Both the position numbers and the translations under genes were made by a program. Positions 8,518 through 16,889 of a stretch of DNA of 37,278 bases are shown here, piece after piece. Source of the DNA: Gemmataceae bacterium. GTDB taxonomy: Bacteria > Planctomycetota > Planctomycetia > Gemmatales > Gemmataceae. Location: positions 1 to 37,278 of the forward strand of contig JAIEMG010000052.1 of the NCBI GenBank assembly GCA_019752375.1. The letters run 5' to 3'. Numbering within the stretch: position 1 is the first letter of the stretch; each line of letters begins with the position of its first letter. The notes below the pieces were generated by a model. The model had not been told where the DNA came from. It saw only the letters and a program-made list of their open reading frames with translations, and ran no database searches.

Positions 8518-8609
8518 CTGTAGCCGCAGGCTTCAGCCGGCTTTAGCCTGCGGAATAATGTTGCAGCGACCGTGGACTCCCTCCACAGGCTGAAGCCTGC
8601 GGCTACAGA
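8518..8609. repeat. REP-like inverted repeat cluster
   Basis: The palindrome core GTAGCCGCAGGCTTCAGCC at 8519-8538 is matched by its exact complement at 8588-8607, and a shorter partial copy lies between. It belongs to the same family as 1-107 and 5761-5974. Confidence 0.85.
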
Positions 8610-8654
8610 AGTGCACGGCGCTCCTTCCTTTGGAAGAAGCGCCGTGCACTTCTG
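8606..8654. terminator. Perfect 17-bp hairpin
   Basis: Arms 8606-8622 and 8638-8654 are exact complements; the 15-base loop can form a further 5-bp helix (CTTCC/GGAAG). It lies between the leftward TPR gene and the leftward TVP38 gene. There is no T run, so it may be a Rho-dependent stop, an RNA-stabilising hairpin, or part of the adjacent repeat. Confidence 0.4.
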
Positions 8655-8675
8655 CGGGTCGGTGGGGTGCAATGC

Positions 8676-8712
8676 GAAACGCGGAACGACGCCATGCGTC
8701 GTTCCGCGTTTC
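8676..8712 (-). terminator. Perfect 16-17 bp hairpin after the TPR gene
   Basis: Arms 8676-8691 and 8697-8712 are exact complements with a tiny loop. It starts 35 bases beyond the stop of the leftward TPR gene, so it probably ends or stabilises that transcript. No T tract follows on the minus strand. The rest of the 344-base gap 8404-8747 holds the repeats listed here and must include the TVP38 promoter, which I cannot locate. Confidence 0.45.
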
Positions 8713-8747
8713 AGGAAATCTCCAACGTCCCACTGTTGACCGATCGG

Positions 8748-10001
8748 TTACTGAAGGTCCTTGATCTTCTTCTGGACCTCGTCTTTCTTTTTCTGCTCGC
8801 GCTTGCTGGTGCCCGCCAGCTCGACGCCCTTCTTGTAGGTCTTGAGCGCTTCCGCCTTGTCGCCCAGGGCCTTGTAGACGTCGCCCAGGTGGTCGTAGAT
8901 CTCGATGTGTTGGCCCTCGTCCTTGTCCTTGGTGGCGTCGACCAGGTACTTCTTGGCCTCATCGTATTTCTTCTGCTTGTAGAGGACCCAGCCCATGCTG
9001 TCGAGGTAGGCGGAGTTGTCCTTGTCGTCGGCGGCGTTGTAGTCCGGATCGGCCTTGCGCTTCTCGCGATCCTTCTCCAGCGCCTTGCGGATCAGCTTTT
9101 CGGCTTCGTCCAGGTTCATGTCGTGGTCGGCCCAGATATAGCCGAGGTCGTTGTTGTAGGTCGGGTCGTCGGGCTTGAGCTCGAGCAGGGCCTTCAGGTG
9201 TTCCGTGGCCTTGTCGATCTTCTTCATATCCACATAGACGCCGCTGAGAACGTAGCGATTGCGTTCCACGTAGCGTTGCTTCTGCTCCTTCTTGAGCGTC
9301 TTGTCATTCTTCAAACGGTCCACGACCATCTCGTAGGTTTCCGCCGCCTTGTCGAACTTTTCGGATTCGCGCAGCACCCACGCCTTGAGTTGCAGGGCCC
9401 ACCAGCCCTTGTCTTCTTCCTCGGCCTCGACCAGCGTCTGCGCCAGCTTGAGGGCCTCGTCCACCTTACCTTGCTTGGTCATGGATTGGATCATGCGTTC
9501 CATGACGGCGGGCTTGAGGCGATCGACCGTCTCGTTGCCCTTGAGCTCGAGGAACTCCTTGCAGAGCTTGACGGCCTTGTCGAACTTCTTGGTCTCGTAA
9601 AAGAGATCGATCAGCCCGCCGAACGACTGGGCCAATTTCTGGCCGCTATGCAGCTTGGTTGCTTGGTCGGCGCAGATGCGATAGAGGACTTCGCAGCTAT
9701 CGATGTCTTTCACTTCCTGCGCGGCACGGGCGAGGATGTACGCGGCATTGTAGTTCAGCGGCTGGTCCTTCTCCTTGGCCACCTTGACGGCGACGCCCAG
9801 GAGCTTCTTCGTGCCGGGCTGGTCGGCGAGCAGGAGTTTGAGCTGTGCCTCAACCGGATCGTTGCCCGTTAGGTTGTTGAGGCCGAGGACCTTCTCGCGC
9901 AGGGCCGCGTCATCGTCGGCGGCCGAAACCGAGCCGATCAGGGAGGTCAGCGCCAGTGCAATCGCTAACCCCTGAACCGCCGGGAACCGTGCTGTAGCCA
10001 T
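8748..10001 (-). CDS. Secreted tetratricopeptide repeat protein
   Basis: The chosen ATG at 10001 has GGAG eight bases upstream and is followed by a signal peptide (about residues 1-27, ending GSVSAADDD). The alternative upstream start adds about 80 residues that do not look like protein. The mature 390 residues are helical, very rich in Lys, Asp and Glu, and contain several TPR-like units such as LEKAL/LKPDDPTYNNDLGY, WVLYKQKKYDEAKKYL and YDHLGDVYKALGDKAEAL. TPR arrays mediate protein-protein contacts; here they would do so outside the cytoplasmic membrane. No catalytic motif is visible. It stands alone, divergent from the Ser/Thr kinase gene. Confidence 0.85.
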   Translation of the reverse strand: MATARFPAVQGLAIALALTSLIGSVSAADDDAALREKVLGLNNLTGNDPVEAQLKLLLADQPGTKKLLGVAVKVAKEKDQPLNYNAAYILARAAQEVKDIDSCEVLYRICADQATKLHSGQKLAQSFGGLIDLFYETKKFDKAVKLCKEFLELKGNETVDRLKPAVMERMIQSMTKQGKVDEALKLAQTLVEAEEEDKGWWALQLKAWVLRESEKFDKAAETYEMVVDRLKNDKTLKKEQKQRYVERNRYVLSGVYVDMKKIDKATEHLKALLELKPDDPTYNNDLGYIWADHDMNLDEAEKLIRKALEKDREKRKADPDYNAADDKDNSAYLDSMGWVLYKQKKYDEAKKYLVDATKDKDEGQHIEIYDHLGDVYKALGDKAEALKTYKKGVELAGTSKREQKKKDEVQKKIKDLQ

Positions 10002-10438
10002 CACCGTCACTCCGCTGGGGACCGATGGGTTGAAACCAGGACCAGAGGCGATCGTCGCCTCCCAATAAGACGAACCAGAGGCACCTCCAGCTTGGCCCAA
10101 AAGCCTTGTGGGCCAGAGACTTCCCGGAGCGGGGGCGCGAAGGCGGTTCATCCCGCATGTATCGTACCTTACCGTTGTGCCGATTGTACAGGGGCTTTCA
10201 ATCCCGCGCCTAACCCATTGGCAGCCTTGCGGCAAACCGGCCAATCGTCAGTTTGCCCGGCGCGGCAAAAGCCTGCAAAATAAATTGGCCTCCCGTGGTT
10301 CTGAAGACTAGGATTTGTTTGTTTTCCACACGACTCGCGGCCGATCCACTGGCGTTTGTCGGTGTTGCGGCAAAAACCGAGCGGAAGACGGGTCCCAATT
10401 CAGGCCCAACCAGTCGCGCCCAGCGGGAAGGGGTCGCC
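10002..10438. other. Divergent intergenic region
   Basis: This 437-base gap lies between divergent TPR and kinase genes and must hold both promoters. On the minus strand, TGTACA and TACGAT at 18-bp spacing (about 10154-10190) could serve the TPR gene, but the match is weak. A 7-bp hairpin lies at 10093-10115. I see no gene or strong motif. Confidence 0.3.
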
Positions 10439-11275
10439 GTGAGCAACGCCGTGCCGCTACGAACCGGCATGGAGCCTTACCCCGGTTACCGATTGCGTCA
10501 GCTCCTCGGCCGGGGGGGCTTCGCGGAAGTCTGGGAAGCCGAAACAACCGACGGCCAGACCGTCGCTCTCAAGTTTCTTCCCTGCAACGACGGCCTGGCC
10601 GCTTCCAAGGAAATCCGTTCCATCCAGGCAGTCCGCCAGATCCGCCACAACCATCTGATACACATCGATCAGGTCTGGACCCACCTGGGTTACATTGTCG
10701 TGGCCATGGAACTGGCCGAGGGCAGCCTGCTCGACCTGCTCGAGGCCTACGGCTCCGAAATGGGCACCCCGGTGCCGCCCGAGCAGGTCTGTCTGTACCT
10801 GAGCCAGGCTGCGGATGCGATCGACTTCATGAATGCTCGCCAGCACCAGCTCGACGGCCGCAAGGTGGCGTTCCAGCACTGCGACATCAAGCCGAGCAAT
10901 ATGCTGCTCTTTGGCGATAGCGTCAAACTCGCCGACTTCGGGCTGGCCTCGCCGACCACGGCAGCGCTCAAGTTTCATCGCCGCGCCGGCACGATGGACT
11001 TCATCGCTCCGGAGGTGTTTCAGGGCCGTCTCAGCGATTGGACCGACCAGTACGCGCTGGCGGTCAGCTACTGCCAGCTCCGGGGCGGCCGCATGCCCTT
11101 CGCCGACACGCCAGACACCATCCAGCGCGACTACGTGCGGCCGACGCCCGACCTGAGCATGGTCTCGGAAAAGGAACGTCCGATCATCGCGCGTGCTCTC
11201 GCCACTGTCCCCCAGAACCGCTGGCCCTCCTGCACGGATTTCATATCGCGCGTCTCCCAGGCGGTGGTAGACTGA
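10439..11275 (+). CDS. Serine/threonine protein kinase, catalytic domain only
   Basis: GTG 10439 is chosen because GGAAGGGG lies five bases upstream; the product is 278 residues. An ATG ten codons later (MEPYPGYRLR) is the alternative. Hanks-type kinase features are clear: Gly-rich loop LGRGGFAEVW (23-32), Lys45 in VALKF, Glu58 as the likely helix C partner, Asp149 and Asn154 in HCDIKPSN, and DFG at 166-168. The usual HRD is HCD, so the arginine that normally contacts an activation-loop phosphate is missing. This suggests activity that does not need loop phosphorylation. No membrane helix or sensor domain follows, so the kinase should be cytosolic. Its substrate is unknown. Confidence 0.88.
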   Translation: MSNAVPLRTGMEPYPGYRLRQLLGRGGFAEVWEAETTDGQTVALKFLPCNDGLAASKEIRSIQAVRQIRHNHLIHIDQVWTHLGYIVVAMELAEGSLLDLLEAYGSEMGTPVPPEQVCLYLSQAADAIDFMNARQHQLDGRKVAFQHCDIKPSNMLLFGDSVKLADFGLASPTTAALKFHRRAGTMDFIAPEVFQGRLSDWTDQYALAVSYCQLRGGRMPFADTPDTIQRDYVRPTPDLSMVSEKERPIIARALATVPQNRWPSCTDFISRVSQAVVD

Positions 11276-11404
11276 CCGAAGACGAACGGCTGCCCGGGCG
11301 GCACGCCACCAGTAACTCAGGCCAGCGACACCGTTCAACCGGCTGCGGCGAAGACCCACCGTCCCGCGCGACCGTAAGTCTGTTCTAACTTCGGGGGAAA
11401 TGAC

Positions 11405-11539
11405 GAATGACGAATGACGAAGCTCGAATGACGAATCAATGTCCAAGTCCCAATGACCAAAGGATCAGACACCCTTGCAGTCATTGGAGCTTCGTCATTC
11501 GTGATTGATTCGGCATTCGAGCTTCGTCATTCGTCATTC
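11405..11539. repeat. Large inverted repeat of GAATGACGAA units
   Basis: Arms 11405-11440 and 11504-11539 are reverse complements with one mismatch, built from short direct repeats of GACGAAT. The element lies in the gap 11276-11594 between the kinase gene and the ankyrin-type gene. The gap shows nothing else except the ribosome-binding region of the next gene. Confidence 0.8.
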
Positions 11540-11594
11540 CACCGGGCAGTTCGGCATCGTCCGACTACATGAGCCAACTTTCGAGGACCCCCTC

Positions 11595-12221
11595 ATGTCC
11601 GATTCAATTTCGCGTCGCGCGTTCACGGCCAGGGCCGCCGGTCTTGTCCTGGCGCCCGCATCGCCGCTGCTGGCCGACGACGACAAGCCAAAGACCGATC
11701 CACCGAAGGCGCCCATGCCAACGGAGGCGCCGTTCGAGCGCGACTACACCGCGCCGCGCTTCAATCCCTCCTGGAAGAAGCAGCAGCTCAACCGGTTGCT
11801 CGTGCAGGACTTTGTCATCTTCGCGCACAGCGATCTGGACATGACAAAAAAGCTGCTGGAGAAGGAACCGCTCCTCGTCAACGCCTTCATGGACTGGGGC
11901 GGCGGCGACTGGGAGAGCGGCCTGGGCGGCGCATCGCATGTTGGGCGGCGCGACATCGTCGAGCTGCTGCTGGAAAAGGGAGCGCGGATTGACATCTTCT
12001 GCGCTGCGATGATGGGGCAGCTGGAAGCCGTCAAGGCGTTCCTCACGCTGCAGCCGAAACTGATCGATGCACGCGGCCCCCACGGCATCAGCCTGCATTT
12101 TCACGCGCACGTCGGCGGCAAGCACGCCGAGCCAGTGCTGGAATACCTGCAATCGATCAAGAAGGTCGAGTTCAAGCCGATCCCGAAGAAGCCGGTCGAT
12201 CCGCCGAAGAAGTCGGAGTGA
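11595..12221 (+). CDS. Tat-exported ankyrin-repeat-like protein
   Basis: ATG 11595 has GAGGA about eight bases upstream and gives 208 residues. The N-terminus SRRAFTARAAG followed by a hydrophobic stretch and SPLLADDD is a twin-arginine signal, so the protein is exported folded or tethered. The body contains ankyrin-like helices: AHSDLDMTKKLLEKEPLLVN, then a GGASHVGRRDIVELLLEKGA unit, then MGQLEAVKAFLTLQPKLID. The C-terminus is Lys/Pro-rich. Ankyrin repeats bind protein partners; none is indicated by the neighbours. The family call is good, the biological role unknown. Confidence 0.8.
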   Translation: MSDSISRRAFTARAAGLVLAPASPLLADDDKPKTDPPKAPMPTEAPFERDYTAPRFNPSWKKQQLNRLLVQDFVIFAHSDLDMTKKLLEKEPLLVNAFMDWGGGDWESGLGGASHVGRRDIVELLLEKGARIDIFCAAMMGQLEAVKAFLTLQPKLIDARGPHGISLHFHAHVGGKHAEPVLEYLQSIKKVEFKPIPKKPVDPPKKSE

Positions 12222-12304
12222 ACGACGCCAACGGGAGATCGATCATGGCCCGCAGATGCCGGGTCGAATGCAGGACTCGACCATTGAACATCGGCGAAGT
12301 TTTA

Positions 12305-12414
12305 TACTTCGCGCGGTAGAGAATGGCTGTGTCCGGTGGGCCAGACACTCTTGTCTGGCCGGCCAGACAAGAGTGTCTGGCCCACATTGCCAGGTACTCG
12401 GCCCGCGTGTGGTT
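12305..12414. repeat. Palindromic element, copy 1 of the GGGCCAGACACTC family
   Basis: Its centre is a perfect 50-bp palindrome (12337-12361 with 12362-12386, no spacer). The 50 bases from 12305 match 17190-17239 with four differences, and the right flank is also related. The copy is in the gap between convergent genes and could stop transcription from both sides. Confidence 0.85.
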
Positions 12415-12428
12415 TAAGAGAAGCCGAT

Positions 12429-12473
12429 CCGACGCGGTGGAAATGGTCCACTGCGTCGGCTCGTCGGGTTTTT
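12429..12473 (+). terminator. Hairpin followed by T run
   Basis: Stem 12429-12441 with 12447-12459 (one G-U pair, 5-base loop) is followed after nine bases by TTTTT at 12469-12473. The spacing from stem to T run is longer than usual. It would serve the rightward ankyrin-type gene. Confidence 0.3.
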
Positions 12474-12494
12474 GCGATGGAAACTCGTTCGGCG

Positions 12495-13574
12495 CTACCA
12501 CGGATAACGACCGTAGTAGTGGTGCCACCACGGATAAGCGGGCGGCGGCGGTTGGGTGATGATCGTCGTGGTCTTGTTGTTGGCGTTGTCCAGCTGCCGC
12601 TTGAGCGCGTCCATCTGCGCACGCATTTCGCGCTCGGACTGCTCCCGTTTCTCCGCGGCCGCTTTGCGTTCTGCTTCCAGCTCCTTCTGTCTCTCATCGA
12701 AACGGGCCTTGGCTTCCGCGGCCTGTTTCTGATCGTTCAGGAGCGCTAGCTTTTGCAGCTCGAACGCTCGTTCCTTTTCCAGCTCGTTCTGCCGGGCGTC
12801 CTGCTTCGCCTTCTGTTCTTCCCAGAGACGCCGCTGCTGCGCCTCCAGCTGTTGCTGCTGGGCGAGTGCGGTCGTTTTCTGGTCGATGTCCGCTTTCAGC
12901 TTGTCGAGTTCTTGCTTCTGGGCTTGCAACAGCTTGTCGTACTCCATCGCCGCATTGTGCTTGCCGTTGAAATAGAGGACGGCGAACGCCACACAGGCAG
13001 CGGCCAGCGCCCCGATCGCGTACCGCGCCGCGCGGCTCGGTAGAATCTCAGTGCCGGACTTGCCGGTTGGTGCGAGCGCCGCGGGGACCGTGGCGACCGC
13101 GGCAGGTTGCAGTGCTGGGATGGGGACTGAAGCCGGTGATGCGATAGGCTGTGCGGGACCGCCTTCGGCACTTGCCAGGAGCGTCTTGTTCAGGCCGGGA
13201 TCTGGGGCCGGAGGCGGCGGCGCGGCCGGCACCTGCAACCGTCCTCCGCACGACGGACACGGTTTCTTGGTGCCTGCTTCGCCCGCGGGAGACTCCAGAG
13301 GCTTCTTGCAACGCGGGCAATTGTAGCGAATGGGCGCTGCGACTTCACCGAGCATGGTCTGGTCGATCGGCGGCTTCGATGCACGATCCTCGCCGGCGGC
13401 ACGTTCGAGCAGCCCGGGGCGGCTGGCGCCGTTGATCCGGCCATTCGTTTCCGCAACGGATTTCCCCGCCACGAAGATCGACTGACAGTTGGGGCACGTC
13501 CGTCGGTGGCCCATGGCGTCTTCGGGAATCGTGAATTTGTGATGGCAGGTCGGACAGGTTACGAGGGTCAACAT
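12495..13574 (-). CDS. Zinc-ribbon, single-membrane-helix, coiled-coil protein
   Basis: The 359-residue protein has two CxxC...CxxC zinc ribbons: Cys7/10/27/30 (VTCPTCHHKF) and Cys86/89/106/109 (NCPRCKKPLE). A Pro/Ala-rich linker follows, then one membrane helix (about 184-202), a long charged coiled coil (about 208-330, rich in Gln, Glu, Lys, Ala) and an aromatic tail ending YPWWHHYYGRYPW. The topology puts the zinc ribbons on one side of the membrane, presumably cytoplasmic, and the coiled coil on the other. I recognise no enzymatic family. It is the last of three leftward genes whose products share zinc-ribbon or coiled-coil plus membrane character. Confidence 0.75.
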   Translation of the reverse strand: MLTLVTCPTCHHKFTIPEDAMGHRRTCPNCQSIFVAGKSVAETNGRINGASRPGLLERAAGEDRASKPPIDQTMLGEVAAPIRYNCPRCKKPLESPAGEAGTKKPCPSCGGRLQVPAAPPPPAPDPGLNKTLLASAEGGPAQPIASPASVPIPALQPAAVATVPAALAPTGKSGTEILPSRAARYAIGALAAACVAFAVLYFNGKHNAAMEYDKLLQAQKQELDKLKADIDQKTTALAQQQQLEAQQRRLWEEQKAKQDARQNELEKERAFELQKLALLNDQKQAAEAKARFDERQKELEAERKAAAEKREQSEREMRAQMDALKRQLDNANNKTTTIITQPPPPAYPWWHHYYGRYPW

Positions 13575-13670
13575 AGGCCAGTGCTCCTTGGTTCCCGCAA
13601 CTGCATAATCTCGGAAGAATAACCCGATGGGTTTGATTTCGTTGGTGCTTGTCGGAGAAACTTGGCGGGT

Positions 13671-15119
13671 CTAGCGACGCTTCACCGTCAGCGTGACCGG
13701 CACGACAAATGTCTGTTTCGCGTTGCCCTGAATGGTCACCTCGGCCTGGGCGGTCTTCCCGAGATCGGCGGACACCGCGATCCTGACTGGGATCTGCACC
13801 TTGGTGCCCAGGTACTTTAGAGGGCCGAGCTTGATCCACTCCTGGCTGCTGGAGGCGTGGGCATACACCGGCTTGCCGTCCTTGGTACGAAGCGTGATGT
13901 GGGTCAGGAGCGTCTCACCGGCCTTGCCCTCGACCGACAGCGCCGTCGTGTCGATCTCCAGCACGGGCGGCTTGGTCAAGCCAAGCGCTTCGAAGAACTG
14001 CTGCACGGCACCAGCGCCCACGCCATCGGCGCCTTCGATCGGATAAGTCCAGCCGTTGCTCGCATACCACGCCTTCACAGCTCCCTGTTCGAAGAGGACG
14101 CCGGCTTCGTTCGGAAACTGCTTGGCCCTGGCAGCCAACTCGCGCGGCGTCCGGACACCTGCCAGGACGTCGTTGGCATATACGCCCTTGGGAAAAGGAC
14201 GGATTGGGAGCGTGGCGCGCACCGGCACGGTGACCGCGCCGGCGTTGGTATCCACGATGATGCCGCCCAGCAACGGCTTCAACCCCGCACGCAGCTTTCT
14301 GCCGAGCACCAACACCGGGATGGTGCAGCCGTGTCTCGTTTGAAACAACTTCTCGGTAGGCTTGGCGCGGTCGCCAGGGACCGACGTGTGCGCGCAGGGG
14401 CGAACGCTCAATGGCGCCGCGGTCACTGGACACGGTTTCACATGGTCGCCCAGCACGAGCCATTCGAAGTTGGACAGGACGATGCCGTGCAACAAAAGCA
14501 TTCCCTGGTTCTGGATCGTCAGATCAAATGTGTAGTCGGTGCCTGGCGTCAGCTGCCCGAGGTCCACTTCCGAGGTGGCCACGGCCAGCTTGGGTGGACG
14601 GAGGAACTCGGGATCGACCGGGAGCTTCTCCAGCAGCTGGCTCAATCCACGGTCCGGATCGGGTTCCTTGGCCGCTTGCTTGGCGGCTGCGGCCAGGTCC
14701 AGTCGGCCCATGGCGGCGAAGAACGTGGACCAGATGCCGTCCGTCAACAACTCTCGCGCCTCCTCCCAGAGGTTGTTGCAGGCAAGCGCCAGTTGATTGA
14801 AATTGGTGCAGGCTTGACCATTGGAAAAACAAAACGGCGAAGGAAAAGGCAAGCTCCCCACCTGCAACGGCGTCGGCCGGAGCTCTTCGAAGAGCGGCTT
14901 CCCATCGAAGTGACAGTAGTAGGCGCCCTGGGGATTGGCCCTGGAGCAGACGGGGCAACGGAGAACTTCAAACGCGCCTTCGAGTGTCAGTTTCGCGTGC
15001 TTCGGCTTGGGCGTTTTCGTTGTCGGCGCGAGTTCGGTAGCCGGCGTGCTGACCGTCGTCTGCGTCCACCACGCGGCGTCAGCGGTTGCCGGTGGGGTCT
15101 TACCGGACTCGGTCGTCAT
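13671..15119 (-). CDS. Zinc-ribbon protein with two beta-sandwich-like repeats
   Basis: ATG 15119 gives 482 residues; a GTG at 15146 is the other option. A Thr/Pro-rich N-terminus is followed by a short zinc-ribbon-like motif, LRCPVCSRANPQGAYYC (Cys55, 58, 69). Two segments then look like Ig/ASH-type beta domains: one from EVDLGQLTPGTDYTFDLTIQ through NFEWLVLG, and a second at the C-terminus, from LEIDTTALSVEGKAGE through VVPVTLTVKRR. No membrane helix or signal peptide is evident. I do not know this family. Its position between two membrane coiled-coil genes suggests a shared structural or scaffold role, which is an inference from context only. Confidence 0.7.
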   Translation of the reverse strand: MTTESGKTPPATADAAWWTQTTVSTPATELAPTTKTPKPKHAKLTLEGAFEVLRCPVCSRANPQGAYYCHFDGKPLFEELRPTPLQVGSLPFPSPFCFSNGQACTNFNQLALACNNLWEEARELLTDGIWSTFFAAMGRLDLAAAAKQAAKEPDPDRGLSQLLEKLPVDPEFLRPPKLAVATSEVDLGQLTPGTDYTFDLTIQNQGMLLLHGIVLSNFEWLVLGDHVKPCPVTAAPLSVRPCAHTSVPGDRAKPTEKLFQTRHGCTIPVLVLGRKLRAGLKPLLGGIIVDTNAGAVTVPVRATLPIRPFPKGVYANDVLAGVRTPRELAARAKQFPNEAGVLFEQGAVKAWYASNGWTYPIEGADGVGAGAVQQFFEALGLTKPPVLEIDTTALSVEGKAGETLLTHITLRTKDGKPVYAHASSSQEWIKLGPLKYLGTKVQIPVRIAVSADLGKTAQAEVTIQGNAKQTFVVPVTLTVKRR

Positions 15120-15271
15120 GGGTCGCCCGTCCTGCGAGATCTGCACGATTGAAGCAGCTTCAACGGTATAGTGTCACAAATGCTCTCCGCGGGTACGGAT
15201 TTTCCGAAGAATGCGAGAAATGGCATTCCGGCCGGCTGGAAGCCGGCCCCACGGCAGCTGCCCAAAACGTC

Positions 15272-15344
15272 CGGGAGGGCGAGGCTCCGACCAAGCCGTC
15301 TTGTCCGTGGAGAGGACTGGCTCAGAAGGCGCGTCGCCCTCCCG
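15272..15344. repeat. 11-bp inverted repeat between leftward genes
   Basis: Arms 15272-15282 (CGGGAGGGCGA) and 15334-15344 are exact complements. A second short palindrome, GGCCGGCT...AGCCGGCC, lies near 15230. Both are in the 252-base gap upstream of the zinc-ribbon gene. They could be weak stops or dispersed palindromes. Confidence 0.6.
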
Positions 15345-15371
15345 ATTGGACTGAAGATGGTATGCGGCCGG

Positions 15372-16889
15372 TCAGTCCTTCTTTTCTTCCTTCTTCTCTT
15401 CTTTCTTCATCTCTTCCTTTTTCATCTCTTCCTTCTTCTCGCCGCCGCCGACGCCCGCGCCCGGCTTGAGGGTGTAGTTGGTCCAGTCGGTCGGGCCGGA
15501 CGGTTTCGGTACCTTCATGCCGACGAGCGCCATGAACTTTCGTGCCGGCACAATCGTGATCCCGAGCGCCTTCGCTTGTTCGTGGAGCTTGTTGATTTCC
15601 TCGTGGATGTTCATCTTCCGTTCCAAGCGCGGATCGGCCTGGTTCATGACTCCGCCCTTGTCGAGGTCCGGCAATTCGCCGAGGATCAAGTAGCCGGTCT
15701 GGCGGTCCAGCTTCTTGAGCGCGCCCTTCAGGGCCATTTCCTTCAGGTCCAGATAGGCGTCCACGATCACGCCCTGCTTCTCGAGCGATTTGACGAACTC
15801 GGCCGTCTCGTCCCGGCCATCGCCCGACAGGTCGATGAACCCGGCGATGGCGACGTGTTCGCGCAGGCCCGGGGTCCAGGCAGGATTGTAGAGCAGGTCG
15901 CCCTTGAGGATCGGATCGCGCGTGGCACTCTTGATTTCCGTCACGCGCGCCATGCACATGTGGTCGCCGGAGACGCTGACGACTTCCACGCTCGCCTTGC
16001 GCTCGGCGGTTGGCTTGTATTCGCCCAGGCCGAAGACGCTGAACGTCATGCCTGGCTTCACATAGTCGGCCGAACCGAGGTCCAGAAAGACCGTATTGCC
16101 GACGCGGTCCAGCTCGAGGATCTTGCCCTTGGGCTTGTCGAAGGCCAACAGGTCCACTTGCGGGATCTTCTCTTCCAGCTTGCGGATCTTGGTCTCAATG
16201 TCCTTCTGGGCGCGAGCGAGCTCGTCCTTGGCCTTGTCGCGATCCTTCTTGAGCGTCTCGATTTCCTTGGTCTTGGCCTCGTTGTCCGGCAGGGCCGCGG
16301 TCAGGGTTTCGATGGCCATCTTGTACTTCTTGTCGATGTTCTCGAAGTTCTCCTGCACCTTGGCGGAACTGTCCTTGAGCGCTTGCTTGAGGTCCTCGTT
16401 GCTCTTGAGCAGTTCCGCGCGCTGCTTGTTGAAGTCAGCGCGGGCCTTGGCGGATTGCTCCTCGCAGGTGACGCGGCCCTTGGCGGCTTCCATCTTTTCC
16501 TTCGTCAGCTTCTCGATGAGAGCGCTGTAGGTCGTGCCCGGCAGGTCTTCCGTCGCGTTCCAGGGAATCGTCTTGCCGTGCTTGGCGATCTCCGCGTTCC
16601 AGTTGTCCTTGTGCTCGCGTTTGTAACCTTGAATGTTCTTGAGGTCGCTCTTGTCGTCGTAGCCGACGAGCGCCTTGTAGGTGGAGGTCATGAGCGTCTG
16701 TTCTTCCAGGTTGCGACGCATGACCTTGTTCTTGTCTTTCTCTTCCAGACGTCCCTTGCGTTCGTCGGCCGAGTCGGCATAGCCGAGGTACGTCGTCCCG
16801 CCCAGGATCAGGCTGAGCAACACGAACAGCACCAGGGAGATGGTGAGGATTTGCTTCTGGTCGTCGGACCGATTTCTCGACCGTACCAT
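15372..16889 (-). CDS. Membrane-anchored coiled-coil protein with BRCT-like C-terminal region
   Basis: The 505-residue protein has a basic N-terminus, one membrane helix (about 14-36), and a long charged coiled coil (about 40-245). A beta-rich segment follows at about 254-335 (FLDLGSADYVKPGMTFSVFG), resembling the small barrel seen in FlgT-like C-terminal domains. Residues about 344-457 resemble a BRCT domain: VAIAGF at the first strand, an ETAEFVKSLEKQG helix, TGYLILGE, then EQAKALGITIVPARKFMALV. The tail is a low-complexity run of Lys and Glu. BRCT domains usually bind phosphopeptides or DNA ends, so one behind a membrane coiled coil would be odd. No known family was recognised. It is the first gene of the leftward trio. 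Confidence 0.72.
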   Translation of the reverse strand: MVRSRNRSDDQKQILTISLVLFVLLSLILGGTTYLGYADSADERKGRLEEKDKNKVMRRNLEEQTLMTSTYKALVGYDDKSDLKNIQGYKREHKDNWNAEIAKHGKTIPWNATEDLPGTTYSALIEKLTKEKMEAAKGRVTCEEQSAKARADFNKQRAELLKSNEDLKQALKDSSAKVQENFENIDKKYKMAIETLTAALPDNEAKTKEIETLKKDRDKAKDELARAQKDIETKIRKLEEKIPQVDLLAFDKPKGKILELDRVGNTVFLDLGSADYVKPGMTFSVFGLGEYKPTAERKASVEVVSVSGDHMCMARVTEIKSATRDPILKGDLLYNPAWTPGLREHVAIAGFIDLSGDGRDETAEFVKSLEKQGVIVDAYLDLKEMALKGALKKLDRQTGYLILGELPDLDKGGVMNQADPRLERKMNIHEEINKLHEQAKALGITIVPARKFMALVGMKVPKPSGPTDWTNYTLKPGAGVGGGEKKEEMKKEEMKKEEKKEEKKD

